Part shown: positions 36,347-43,897 of the stretch, piece by piece | Layout: each line of letters starts with the position of its first letter | Position numbering within the stretch: position 1 is the stretch's first letter | Source: Lachnospiraceae bacterium | Lineage (GTDB): Bacteria > Bacillota > Clostridia > Lachnospirales > Lachnospiraceae | DNA length: 64,000 nt | Assembly (NCBI GenBank): GCA_910574745.1 | Contig: CAJTCE010000006.1 | Coordinates: 85,239 to 149,238 of the forward strand | Direction of reading: 5' to 3' | The notes under the pieces: generated by a model | Seen by the model: only the letters and a program-made list of their open reading frames with translations | Told to the model about the DNA's origin: nothing | Databases searched by the model: none | Translations under genes and position numbers: made by a program

Positions 36347-36994
36347 TTACAATATTATCATTTCTTCTGTTTTTATAAAATAGCAAATTCCATGATATTT
36401 GCCGTTTTCATACAATTGAATGACAATGTCCCGCATAAGTGTATTTATCCTGTGATAAACACTTTCTTTCTTCTCTCCGAAAAGACCTTCCATATAATCC
36501 CGTTGACAGGCATCTAACACCGGCAAAATCTCTTTGATAGACATTTCATTTGTATCCTTCTTCCCGAAATCCAAAGAAACATAGCCATCCATTTCATTTT
36601 CTTTGCACTTCCTTATAAAATAGCCCCTGAAATCCCCATCTCTTGTTACATCAAAATGTCTTTCTTTAAAGTGAATGACTCCTGCATCCTTCTCTCCGAT
36701 AATTACCCTTCTGAAACTGGCTCTGCCGTATTGATTATATTCTTTTACATAAGCAGCCTCTTCCCTGACTTTTCCTTTTCCCGGCTCTTCCAAAAGCAGT
36801 ACGCCCTTTTCAAGAAAATGCTCCCATACCGTTTTTTGAACCCTTTCATAAGGCACCGGAAAAGATAACTGTTCCATAATCTTTCTGACGGAATAGCCCA
36901 AATCCGCCAAATGCCGGATTGCGCCGCCGCAGGCGGCTTCATAGGTAAAGTTGGATATGGCCTGTTTAAAATATTTCTGTTCCTCCATAGGCAT
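36347..36994 (-). CDS. Uncharacterised protein, 215 aa
   Basis: No family recognised. It begins PMEEQKYFKQAISNFTYEAA and CGGAIRHLADLGYSVRKIME, which could be a small helical DNA-binding-like module (LGYSVRKIMEQL resembles a helix-turn-helix). The middle is charged and includes YIRKCKENEMDGYVSLDFGK; the end is a mixed alpha/beta segment. No signal peptide or membrane helix. ATG at 36994 is 7 nt after GGAG; ATG at 36988 is also possible. It is 77 nt after the HTH-methyltransferase gene. Confidence 0.65.
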   Translation of the reverse strand: MPMEEQKYFKQAISNFTYEAACGGAIRHLADLGYSVRKIMEQLSFPVPYERVQKTVWEHFLEKGVLLLEEPGKGKVREEAAYVKEYNQYGRASFRRVIIGEKDAGVIHFKERHFDVTRDGDFRGYFIRKCKENEMDGYVSLDFGKKDTNEMSIKEILPVLDACQRDYMEGLFGEKKESVYHRINTLMRDIVIQLYENGKYHGICYFIKTEEMIIL

Positions 36995-37071
36995 CCTTAT
37001 ACTCCAATCAAAAATAAGCAATTGTGCCACAAACTGCTTCGGTTCCTTAAAATTACAGCAGGATTATTGAC

Positions 37072-37893
37072 TTAAACAATTTTCCTCATAATTACCACAT
37101 CCATACAATGTTGATGCAGGACACCGCTGCTGTTACAATCAAAAATAATCTCTTCCAGCAGCTCCGTCTTCCAGTCATGATAATATTGCAGCAGCTCGCC
37201 CGACTGCCAAAAAAATTCTGTATCCTCCCAATCAGGGGCAGTTTCGATAAAAGGCTTTTCCACAAATACATTCAGTATATGAATACCATCTGCATTTGTA
37301 TGCTTTTTCAAATTATCAATGGTCTTCTTCCGTTTATCCTGTGGAATATATTGTAACACACCGCTGGCATAAATCACATCAAAATAATTCTCCACCTTAT
37401 AATCCAACAGATCTGCGCAGAAAAAATCTACTGAAACATTAGAGATTTCTGCCAGATGCCTGCCCTTTTCTATACCGCTCTGTGCAATATCAAAGGCTGA
37501 TACCGTATATCCATTCTTTGAAAAAAAGACCGCCGCCTGTCCTTCTCCACAGCCCACATCTAATAACCTAAGGGGGATAACCGGTGGTTTCTTTTTCAAA
37601 ACTTCATAACAACCGCTCCACACCTGATTGCCCCAATAATATTCTTCACTATGGTATTTCTGCTCATAGTGAGTGGTCATAATCTTCTCTGACTGATAGC
37701 CCATCAGCGCATCCAGAGTAACATGAAAATAAGAGGCAATCTTCGGCAACAGTTCGATATCCGGGTATCCCTGATTATTCTCCCATTTGGAAACAGATTG
37801 AAAAGATACACCTATCTTGCCCGCAAACTGTTCCTGTGTCAATTTACTTTCTTTTCTGAGCCTGAATAAGTTTTCTGCAAAATTTTTATTCAT
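37072..37893 (-). CDS. XRE helix-turn-helix fused to SAM-dependent methyltransferase
   Basis: 273 aa. Residues 1-68 are an XRE/Cro repressor-like domain: LFRLRKESKLTQEQFAGKI then VSFQSVSKWENNQGYPDIEL. Residues about 95-273 are a class I methyltransferase with motif I LLDVGCGEGQAAVFF, an acidic residue after VSAFD, and YASGVLQYIP, similar to TehB-like enzymes. Such fusions are known in databases but their substrates are not. The pairing suggests that the DNA-binding domain responds to SAM or to the same toxic compound the enzyme modifies. ATG at 37893 follows GGAAGGAAG; the upstream 57 nt of open frame have no ribosome site. Confidence 0.88.
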   Translation of the reverse strand: MNKNFAENLFRLRKESKLTQEQFAGKIGVSFQSVSKWENNQGYPDIELLPKIASYFHVTLDALMGYQSEKIMTTHYEQKYHSEEYYWGNQVWSGCYEVLKKKPPVIPLRLLDVGCGEGQAAVFFSKNGYTVSAFDIAQSGIEKGRHLAEISNVSVDFFCADLLDYKVENYFDVIYASGVLQYIPQDKRKKTIDNLKKHTNADGIHILNVFVEKPFIETAPDWEDTEFFWQSGELLQYYHDWKTELLEEIIFDCNSSGVLHQHCMDVVIMRKIV

Positions 37894-38063
37894 ATAATTC
37901 TTCCTTCCTATTGCTGATTTTATAGAAATTATATCCAAAAATAACCTCAAACCCTATCACTTTTTATTAGAATTCATTTTACTTTTCAACTTAGAATAGA
38001 ATTACACTCTTACATTAAACTTACCATTCGCACAGAAATGTGTCTTGTATGAGCATTTTAACG

Positions 38064-38111
38064 CAAAAAATGAGAGCCGACCAAACTGCATTACACCTTG
38101 ATCAGCTCTCA
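38064..38111 (-). terminator. Intrinsic terminator after the GGGtGRT gene
   Basis: On the minus strand GAGAGCTGATCAA pairs with TTGGTCGGCTCTC over 13 pairs (G-U included) with a 13-nt loop, followed by ATTTTTT. Very stable. The stretch 37951-38063 beyond it shows no gene. Confidence 0.9.
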
Positions 38112-38136
38112 ATCTAAGCCATTTTAAAGCGCTTCC

Positions 38137-39147
38137 TTAGAATTTTCCTTCTTTTGCAGCTTCCTCGATGGAAACAGCAACTGCAACGGTAGCGCCAACC
38201 ATAGGGTTATTACCCATACCGATCAGACCCATCATTTCAACGTGAGCCGGTACGGAGGAAGAACCCGCGAACTGTGCGTCGGAATGCATACGTCCTAAGG
38301 TATCTGTAAAACCATAGGATGCAGGACCTGCAGCCATGTTATCAGGATGAAGGGTACGTCCTGTACCGCCGCCGGAAGCAACTGAGAAGTATTTCTTGCC
38401 AGCTTCCACTCTTTCTTTTTTGTATGTACCTGCTACAGGATGCTGGAATCTTGTAGGGTTGGTAGAGTTACCGGTAATGGAAACGTCTACATTTTCTTTC
38501 CACATAATTGCTACGCCTTCCGGAACGGAGTTTGCGCCATAGCAGTTAACCTTAGCACGAAGTCCTTCGGAATAAGCTGTTCTGCTGACTTCTTTTACTT
38601 CATTTGTATAAGGATCGTACTCTGTTTCAACAAAGGTAAATCCGTTAATACGGGAGATAATTAAAGCAGCGTCTTTTCCTAAACCGTTTAAGATTACACG
38701 TAAGGGTTTCTGACGAACTTTATTAGCCTTCTCAGCAATACCGATTGCACCCTCTGCCGCTGCAAAAGACTCATGACCTGCTAAGAATGCAAAGCACTCT
38801 GTCTCTTCCTCTAATAACATTTTGCCTAAGTTACCATGGCCTAAGCCAACCTTACGGGTATCTGCAACAGAACCGGGAATACAGAAAGCCTGAAGGCCTT
38901 CTCCGATTGCTGCAGCAGCGTCTGCCGCTTTTTTGCATTCCTTTTTAATCGCGATTGCAGCGCCTACAGTGTAAGCCCAGCAAGCATTCTCGAAACAGAT
39001 AGGCTGGATTTTCTTAACCTGCTCATATACATCCAGACCGGCATCTTTTGTGATTTTTTCAGCCTCTTCCAAGGAAGCGATACCATAGCTGTTTAATACG
39101 CTGTTGATTTTATCAATACGTCTTTCATATGATTCAAATAAAGCCAT
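38137..39147 (-). CDS. GGGtGRT protein (unknown function)
   Basis: 336 aa. It carries the naming motif SVASGGGTGRTLHPDN, followed by MAAGPASYGFTDTLGRM and VEMMGLIGMGNNPMVG. The family is conserved in anaerobic Firmicutes and its function is unknown. It has several Gly-rich loops that look nucleotide- or cofactor-binding, and an ENACWAYTVGAAIAIKK segment with a Cys. It follows the NifU-like gene by 18 nt and ends at a strong terminator, so the two form one operon. An iron-sulfur related role is inferred from that partner. Confidence 0.9.
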   Translation of the reverse strand: MALFESYERRIDKINSVLNSYGIASLEEAEKITKDAGLDVYEQVKKIQPICFENACWAYTVGAAIAIKKECKKAADAAAAIGEGLQAFCIPGSVADTRKVGLGHGNLGKMLLEEETECFAFLAGHESFAAAEGAIGIAEKANKVRQKPLRVILNGLGKDAALIISRINGFTFVETEYDPYTNEVKEVSRTAYSEGLRAKVNCYGANSVPEGVAIMWKENVDVSITGNSTNPTRFQHPVAGTYKKERVEAGKKYFSVASGGGTGRTLHPDNMAAGPASYGFTDTLGRMHSDAQFAGSSSVPAHVEMMGLIGMGNNPMVGATVAVAVSIEEAAKEGKF

Positions 39148-39165
39148 TCTATTGTCCTCCTTCTA

Positions 39166-39858
39166 TTACTCTTTACGTGGATCGATAATCTTAACAGCGT
39201 CATCAACACGACCGTACTGGCCACATGCCTTTTCGTATGCTGTGTTAGGATCATCGCCTTTTTTGATGAAGTCTGTCATCTTGCCGAGGCTGACAAATTT
39301 GTAACCGATAATCTGATCGTCTTTGTCTAAAGCAATGCCTGTTACATAGCCTTCTGCCATTTCAAGATAACGAGGACCTTTTTTGAGGGTACCGTACATA
39401 GTACCAACCTGGCTTCTTAAACCTTTTCCTAAATCTTCAAGACCGGCGCCGATCGGAAGACCGTCTTCGGAGAATGCGGACTGTGTACGACCGTATACGA
39501 TCTGTAAAAACAGTTCTCTCATTGCTGTATTAATAGCATCGCATACAAGGTCGGTATTTAATGCTTCCATTACTGTTAATCCCGGTAAAATCTCAGATGC
39601 CATTGCAGCTGAATGGGTCATACCGGAGCATCCGATTGTCTCAACCAGAGCTTCCTGAATGATGCCTTCCTTTACGTTCAGGGTCAATTTGCAGGCGCCC
39701 TGCTGGGGAGCACACCAGCCCACACCATGTGTCAAACCGGAAATATCTTCCACTCTTTTTGCCTGAACCCATTTTGCTTCTTCTGGGATTGGAGCACAGC
39801 CATGATGAACGCCCTGTGCCACACAAGTCATTTCTTCCACTTCTTTTGAATAAATCAT
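39166..39858 (-). CDS. IscU/NifU-like iron-sulfur cluster scaffold protein
   Basis: 230 aa. An IscU-like core with cysteines in GVGWCAPQQGACKLTL and ETIGCSGMTHSAAM, and CVAQGVHHGCAP near the start. A C-terminal extension carries YVTGIALDKDDQIIGYKFV and a late Cys in EKACGQYG. The usual IscU cysteine pattern is only partly matched, so cluster binding may differ. ATG at 39858 follows GAAAGGAG; the frame is open upstream but not needed. It is paired with the GGGtGRT gene. A 25-bp palindrome lies 35 nt upstream. Confidence 0.85.
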   Translation of the reverse strand: MIYSKEVEEMTCVAQGVHHGCAPIPEEAKWVQAKRVEDISGLTHGVGWCAPQQGACKLTLNVKEGIIQEALVETIGCSGMTHSAAMASEILPGLTVMEALNTDLVCDAINTAMRELFLQIVYGRTQSAFSEDGLPIGAGLEDLGKGLRSQVGTMYGTLKKGPRYLEMAEGYVTGIALDKDDQIIGYKFVSLGKMTDFIKKGDDPNTAYEKACGQYGRVDDAVKIIDPRKE

Positions 39859-39893
39859 GTGAAATCTCCTTTCAATTATGTAGAAATATATCA

Positions 39894-39918
39894 TAACAAA
39901 ATATGTCATATTTTGTTA
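39894..39918. promoter_or_regulatory. 25-bp perfect palindrome upstream of the scaffold/GGGtGRT operon
   Basis: Half sites TAACAAAATATG and CATATTTTGTTA (12 bp each) are separated by a single T. On the minus strand a TATGAT lies at its downstream edge with TAACAA 17 nt upstream, so the palindrome would cover the promoter core. This is the placement of a repressor operator. It does not match Fur, Rex or PerR consensus as I know them. The remainder of 39859-40092 shows no gene. Confidence 0.65.
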
Positions 39919-40092
39919 GATTCACCTTAATTATTCTCTCATATTTTATGCAAAAAATCCAGTCATTTATGAACAAACCACTGAATTTTTATACAAGTTT
40001 TTTATTTTATCCTTTTCCGTCGTCAACAAAGGCCCATTCTCATACCATCTGACATAGCCAAGACGCCTTACTGCACCGGGAAAACTCCCATA

Positions 40093-40887
40093 TCAGTTGA
40101 GCATCATACGGTCGTTGGCAAATTCGCCTCCGCTGACCTCTTCGAATTTGGCAAGAAGGTCCGAAACGTGAAGCTTTTTCTTCTCTTCCCCGCTGACATC
40201 GTAGATAATGTTGCCTTCATGCATCATGATCAGCCTGTTGCCGTGATTGATGGCATCCTTCATATTGTGGGTTACCATCATGGCAGTCAGCTGGTTTTCT
40301 TCAATAATCTTATCGGACAATGCCAAAACCTTGGCTGCCGTCTTGGGATCAAGGGCTGCCGTATGCTCGTCTAAAAGTAAAAGCTGAGGTTTCTCCAGGG
40401 AAGCCATAAGCAATGTGATCGCCTGCCTCTGTCCGCCGGAAAGAAGCCCTACCTTTGAGGTCAGTCGGTCTTCTAACCCCAAGTCCAGAGAGCTCAGTAA
40501 TTTTTTATATTTTTCCCGTTCTTTTCGGGTAATGCTCCAGCTTAAAGTACGGTGTTTCCCTCTTCTGGCAGCAATGGCAAGATTTTCATCAATTCCCATA
40601 TCCGCTGATGTACCCATCATAGGATCCTGGAATACTCTTCCGATATATTTGGCGCGTTTATGCTCGGGAAGCCTTGTAATATCCACGCCTCCTACGAAAA
40701 TACTGCCGGAGTCTATGGGCCATACGCCTGCTATGGCATTTAACATAGTGGATTTACCCGCCCCGTTTCCGCCGATAATGGTTACAAAATCCCCTTCATT
40801 TAAAGTTATGGATACATTCGTCAACGCCTGTTTTTCATTTACCGTTCCGGGATTGAAAGTTTTACTTAAATTTTTAATTTCCAGCAT
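40093..40887 (-). CDS. ABC transporter ATP-binding protein (ABC_sub_bind system)
   Basis: 264 aa. Walker A is GGNGAGKST, the signature is LSGGQRQAIT, and Walker B is LLLDEHTAAL (DEH rather than the usual DEP). It powers the importer formed with the permease and binding protein encoded upstream. ATG at 40887 follows GGAGG and overlaps the permease by 14 nt. The gene order is like TrpXYZ-type importers; the substrate is not known. Confidence 0.93.
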   Translation of the reverse strand: MLEIKNLSKTFNPGTVNEKQALTNVSITLNEGDFVTIIGGNGAGKSTMLNAIAGVWPIDSGSIFVGGVDITRLPEHKRAKYIGRVFQDPMMGTSADMGIDENLAIAARRGKHRTLSWSITRKEREKYKKLLSSLDLGLEDRLTSKVGLLSGGQRQAITLLMASLEKPQLLLLDEHTAALDPKTAAKVLALSDKIIEENQLTAMMVTHNMKDAINHGNRLIMMHEGNIIYDVSGEEKKKLHVSDLLAKFEEVSGGEFANDRMMLN

Positions 40888-41800
40888 CTGTCTTTCCTCC
40901 CTTCTTTACCTTTGCAGGATGCGTTGCTTTATATTTACCGCTCCAATAAGGAATTGCCAGGAAAACGGCAACAATCAATGCGCTGAAAAGCTTTAAGTCC
41001 GTAGTGCTCAATCCAAGCTGCAGTACAAGGGCAATGACCGCAAAATAAATCACACATCCTATGACTACGGAAAACAGCCTCAAAGCAAAATTACGGAATA
41101 TTTTTCCGAATAACACTTCCCCGATGATAACGGATGCCAGTCCGATAACAATAGCGCCTCTTCCCATATTGATATCGGCATTTCCGTTATACTGGGCATA
41201 TAAAGCGCCGGATAAAGCCACAAGACCGTTAGAAAGGACCAGCCCGATTATTTTACCGACATTGGTATTGATGCCCTGCGCTCTCGCCATATTTTCATTA
41301 CAGCCCGTAGCGCGGACAGCCGAACCGATTTCCGTACCTAAAAACCAGTATAAAATACCGATTACCACCACTACAAATATAAGTCCGACTGCAATTGCCA
41401 TGGTAATATATCTTAAGCTCACAACCAGGTCATATTTGTCCACACTGACAGCCTGATTGGACTTTCCCATAATTCTCATGTTGATGGAATACAGCCCCAG
41501 CTGACTTAGGATTCCTGCCAGAATTCCGGGAATACCCATAACTGTATGAAAAAATCCTGTTAAAAGTCCCGCCAGCATTCCAACCGCAAATGCCGCCAGA
41601 AGCGCAACATAGGGATTGATTCCCTTCATGATCAGCATAACCGCAACCGCACCGCCGGTACAAAGACTGCCGTCTACCGTCAAATCCGCAAAATCAAGAA
41701 CCTTATAGGTTATGTAGACGCCGATTGCCATAATTCCCATTAACACACCCTGTGCAACGGAACCGGGCAGCGCATTTAACAATGCAACAAAATTAAACAT
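40874..41800 (-). CDS. ABC transporter permease (ABC_sub_bind system)
   Basis: 308 aa with eight or nine membrane helices, of the branched-chain-like permease fold (FADLTVDGSLCTGGAVAVML, then GCNENMARAQGINT). ATG at 41800 follows GGAGG; the 24 nt of open frame upstream have no site. It lies 185 nt after the binding-protein gene with a hairpin in between, and overlaps the ATPase gene. Confidence 0.92.
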   Translation of the reverse strand: MFNFVALLNALPGSVAQGVLMGIMAIGVYITYKVLDFADLTVDGSLCTGGAVAVMLIMKGINPYVALLAAFAVGMLAGLLTGFFHTVMGIPGILAGILSQLGLYSINMRIMGKSNQAVSVDKYDLVVSLRYITMAIAVGLIFVVVVIGILYWFLGTEIGSAVRATGCNENMARAQGINTNVGKIIGLVLSNGLVALSGALYAQYNGNADINMGRGAIVIGLASVIIGEVLFGKIFRNFALRLFSVVIGCVIYFAVIALVLQLGLSTTDLKLFSALIVAVFLAIPYWSGKYKATHPAKVKKGGKTDAGN

Positions 41801-41919
41801 ATTAAAACCTCCAGGTAAATTCAATAGGCGGAAAAAGCCACCTAGCAGTTAGTATAACAAAAATGTGAAAAAGAAGAAATAAAAAAATCAAAAATAGTAA
41901 AAAAATCATGAAACGTAGC

Positions 41920-41947
41920 AAAAGGATGTGTAAAAACACACCCTTTT
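41920..41947 (-). terminator. Hairpin between binding-protein and permease genes
   Basis: On the minus strand AAAAGGGTGTGT-TTTT-ACACATCCTTTT, 12 pairs with one G-U. No long T run beyond the arm, so it may be a partial terminator or an mRNA end protector that raises the amount of binding protein over permease. Confidence 0.6.
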
Positions 41948-41985
41948 ACAAAATCGTTCATTACACCGATTATAATATTACCTGC

Positions 41986-43026
41986 TTACTCTTCTTCCTT
42001 TTCAATTGCAACCAAGTCTTCGGGAATCGTCCAGTTAATGGATTCTGCAACTTCAGGATTGTACTTTGCAACAATACCGTCAGAAACAAAACCGATAGGA
42101 GTTGTTGCAGGATCAGCACCGTTTACAAGAATTTCATAAGCCATTTCGCCTGCTTTGTATCCTAAATCATAATAGCTGATACTTAAAGTTGCAAGTCCGC
42201 CGGAACCACACATATTTTCCTCTCCGCAGATAACAGGAATTCCTGCAGGAAGCGTTACATTCTTAACAATTTCCATATTGTCTGCAAAGGTATTATCCGT
42301 GGGAATGTATACACAGTCACATTCTGAGATTGCTGTTGTAATAACCGCCTGAACCTCATTGGAATCTGCCGCGGTATATACTTCATATTCAATGCCTGCA
42401 TCACCCAGATACTGTGCGGCCAGATCAGCCTGATATACAGAATTTGCCTCGGATGAGCAGTACACAACAGCTACCTTTGTAATATCAGGGCACACTCTCT
42501 GTAATAATGCAATCTGCTCGTCAACAGGTGCAAGATCGGAAACACCGGTAACATTTGTGCCGGGTGCTTCATTGCTGTTGACTACTTCTGCCGTAATAAA
42601 GTCTGTTACACTTGTTCCCACAATGGGAATTTCATTGGTGGCAGCCGCAGCGGACTGAAGTGCAGGTGTAGCGTTTGCCATGATCAGGTCAACGCCGTCA
42701 TTTACAAACTTTGTAGAAATAGTCGCGCAGTTTGTGGATTCGCCCTGTGCATTCTGATAATCAAAAGTAACATTATCGCCCAGCTTGTCCTTTAAGGCAT
42801 CCTGAAACCCTTCTGTTGCCGCGTCAAGAGCCGGATGCTCAACCAGCTGAATAATACCTACATTGTAGGTTTCGCCGTCTGCGCCGGCGCCTTCAGCGTC
42901 TGTTCCTTCGCTGGTGCCATCTTCAGCTGCCGGAGCGTTTGTCTCATCAGCAGGTGCAGAACCGCAGCCTGTTAATAAGGATGCAGATAAAACGCCGACC
43001 AAAAGCATTGCCATGAGTTTTTTCAT
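41986..43026 (-). CDS. ABC transporter substrate-binding lipoprotein (ABC_sub_bind family)
   Basis: 346 aa. A lipoprotein signal (MLLVGVLSASLLTGCGSAP, Cys at about 21), an Asp/Glu/Ala-rich linker to about residue 50, then an ABC_sub_bind domain: YNVGIIQLVEHPALDAATEG, GTSVTDFITAEVV, AVVYCSSEANSVYQADLA. Known members bind tryptophan or tyrosine; others are unassigned. A hairpin CCGGGA...TCCCGG sits at 43057-43074 just before the ribosome site, and a promoter lies 90 nt upstream. Confidence 0.93.
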   Translation of the reverse strand: MKKLMAMLLVGVLSASLLTGCGSAPADETNAPAAEDGTSEGTDAEGAGADGETYNVGIIQLVEHPALDAATEGFQDALKDKLGDNVTFDYQNAQGESTNCATISTKFVNDGVDLIMANATPALQSAAAATNEIPIVGTSVTDFITAEVVNSNEAPGTNVTGVSDLAPVDEQIALLQRVCPDITKVAVVYCSSEANSVYQADLAAQYLGDAGIEYEVYTAADSNEVQAVITTAISECDCVYIPTDNTFADNMEIVKNVTLPAGIPVICGEENMCGSGGLATLSISYYDLGYKAGEMAYEILVNGADPATTPIGFVSDGIVAKYNPEVAESINWTIPEDLVAIEKEEE

Positions 43027-43128
43027 AATTTCTTCCTCCCTTTTCTTCTGCCGCAGCCGGGATGATTTTCCCGGATATACGACATTTACATGACATTTGT
43101 TGAATTCTTTATCACTTCAACTTAATAA

Positions 43129-43157
43129 AATATACAATACTTCTCATGATTCGTCAA
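43129..43157 (-). promoter_or_regulatory. Probable sigma-A promoter of the ABC_sub_bind operon
   Basis: Minus-strand TTGACG (43152-43157) and TATATT (43129-43134), spacer 17 nt. The leader is about 95 nt; no T-box was seen. Confidence 0.65.
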
Positions 43158-43211
43158 TAGAGAGAATATTATGAACCTCAGATAAATGACACTTTAAAAA
43201 ACTATTTTTCA

Positions 43212-43880
43212 TTAAATAATTTCAATCACATTGCCTTCCTGTTTATAAATGGAATTTTCATCCACCCATCCCCTTACGGAATTTAAAGGATAGATTCTTG
43301 TATTTTTTCCGATTACGGTACCGGGATTTAAAACCGTATTGCATCCGATCTGAACGCCATCCCCCACTACAGCTCCCAGCTTCCTTAAACCGGTTTCAAT
43401 CTGCCCCAGAGGAAACTTAATGATAACGTTTTTCTTATCATTTTTAATATTGGATGTAATGGCTCCGGCCCCCAAATGCGCCTTGTATCCCAATACACTG
43501 TCGCCCACATAATTGTAATGGGGAACTTCTACCTCATCAAACAACAGGCTGTTTTTAATTTCACAGGAATTTCCGACAACAGCGCCCTTCCCGATAACAG
43601 CATTGCCGCGGATAAATGCACAATGTCTGATCTGCGCACCGGCGTCAATGATACAGGGCCCTGTAATGCTTGCACTGTCCGCAACGGATGCGGATTTTGA
43701 AATCCATATGTTATCTCCTATCTGGTCAAAGTCATCAGCGGAAAGCATGGGTCCTAACTGCATAATAAAAGACTCCAGTCTCGGCAGAACCTCCCATGGA
43801 TAATCTATCCCGTCAAATAAAAATTGTGCCAGAGTTTTGTTGACATCCAGATAATTATCGATTTTGAACATTTGTAACAT
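43212..43880 (-). CDS. Left-handed beta-helix (hexapeptide) acyl/nucleotidyl transferase-like protein
   Basis: 222 aa. The first 55 residues are helical; the rest is hexapeptide repeats (SASVADSASITGPCIIDAGA, VIGKGAVVGNSCEIKNSLLF, GVQIGCNTVLNPGTVIGKNT), like the C-terminal domain of GlmU. It lacks the N-terminal pyrophosphorylase domain, so it is likely an acetyl- or acyltransferase acting on a nucleotide sugar. The substrate is unknown. ATG at 43880 follows GGGAGAG, 17 nt after topB. Confidence 0.85.
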   Translation of the reverse strand: MLQMFKIDNYLDVNKTLAQFLFDGIDYPWEVLPRLESFIMQLGPMLSADDFDQIGDNIWISKSASVADSASITGPCIIDAGAQIRHCAFIRGNAVIGKGAVVGNSCEIKNSLLFDEVEVPHYNYVGDSVLGYKAHLGAGAITSNIKNDKKNVIIKFPLGQIETGLRKLGAVVGDGVQIGCNTVLNPGTVIGKNTRIYPLNSVRGWVDENSIYKQEGNVIEII

Positions 43881-43897
43881 ACGCTTCTCTCCCTTTT

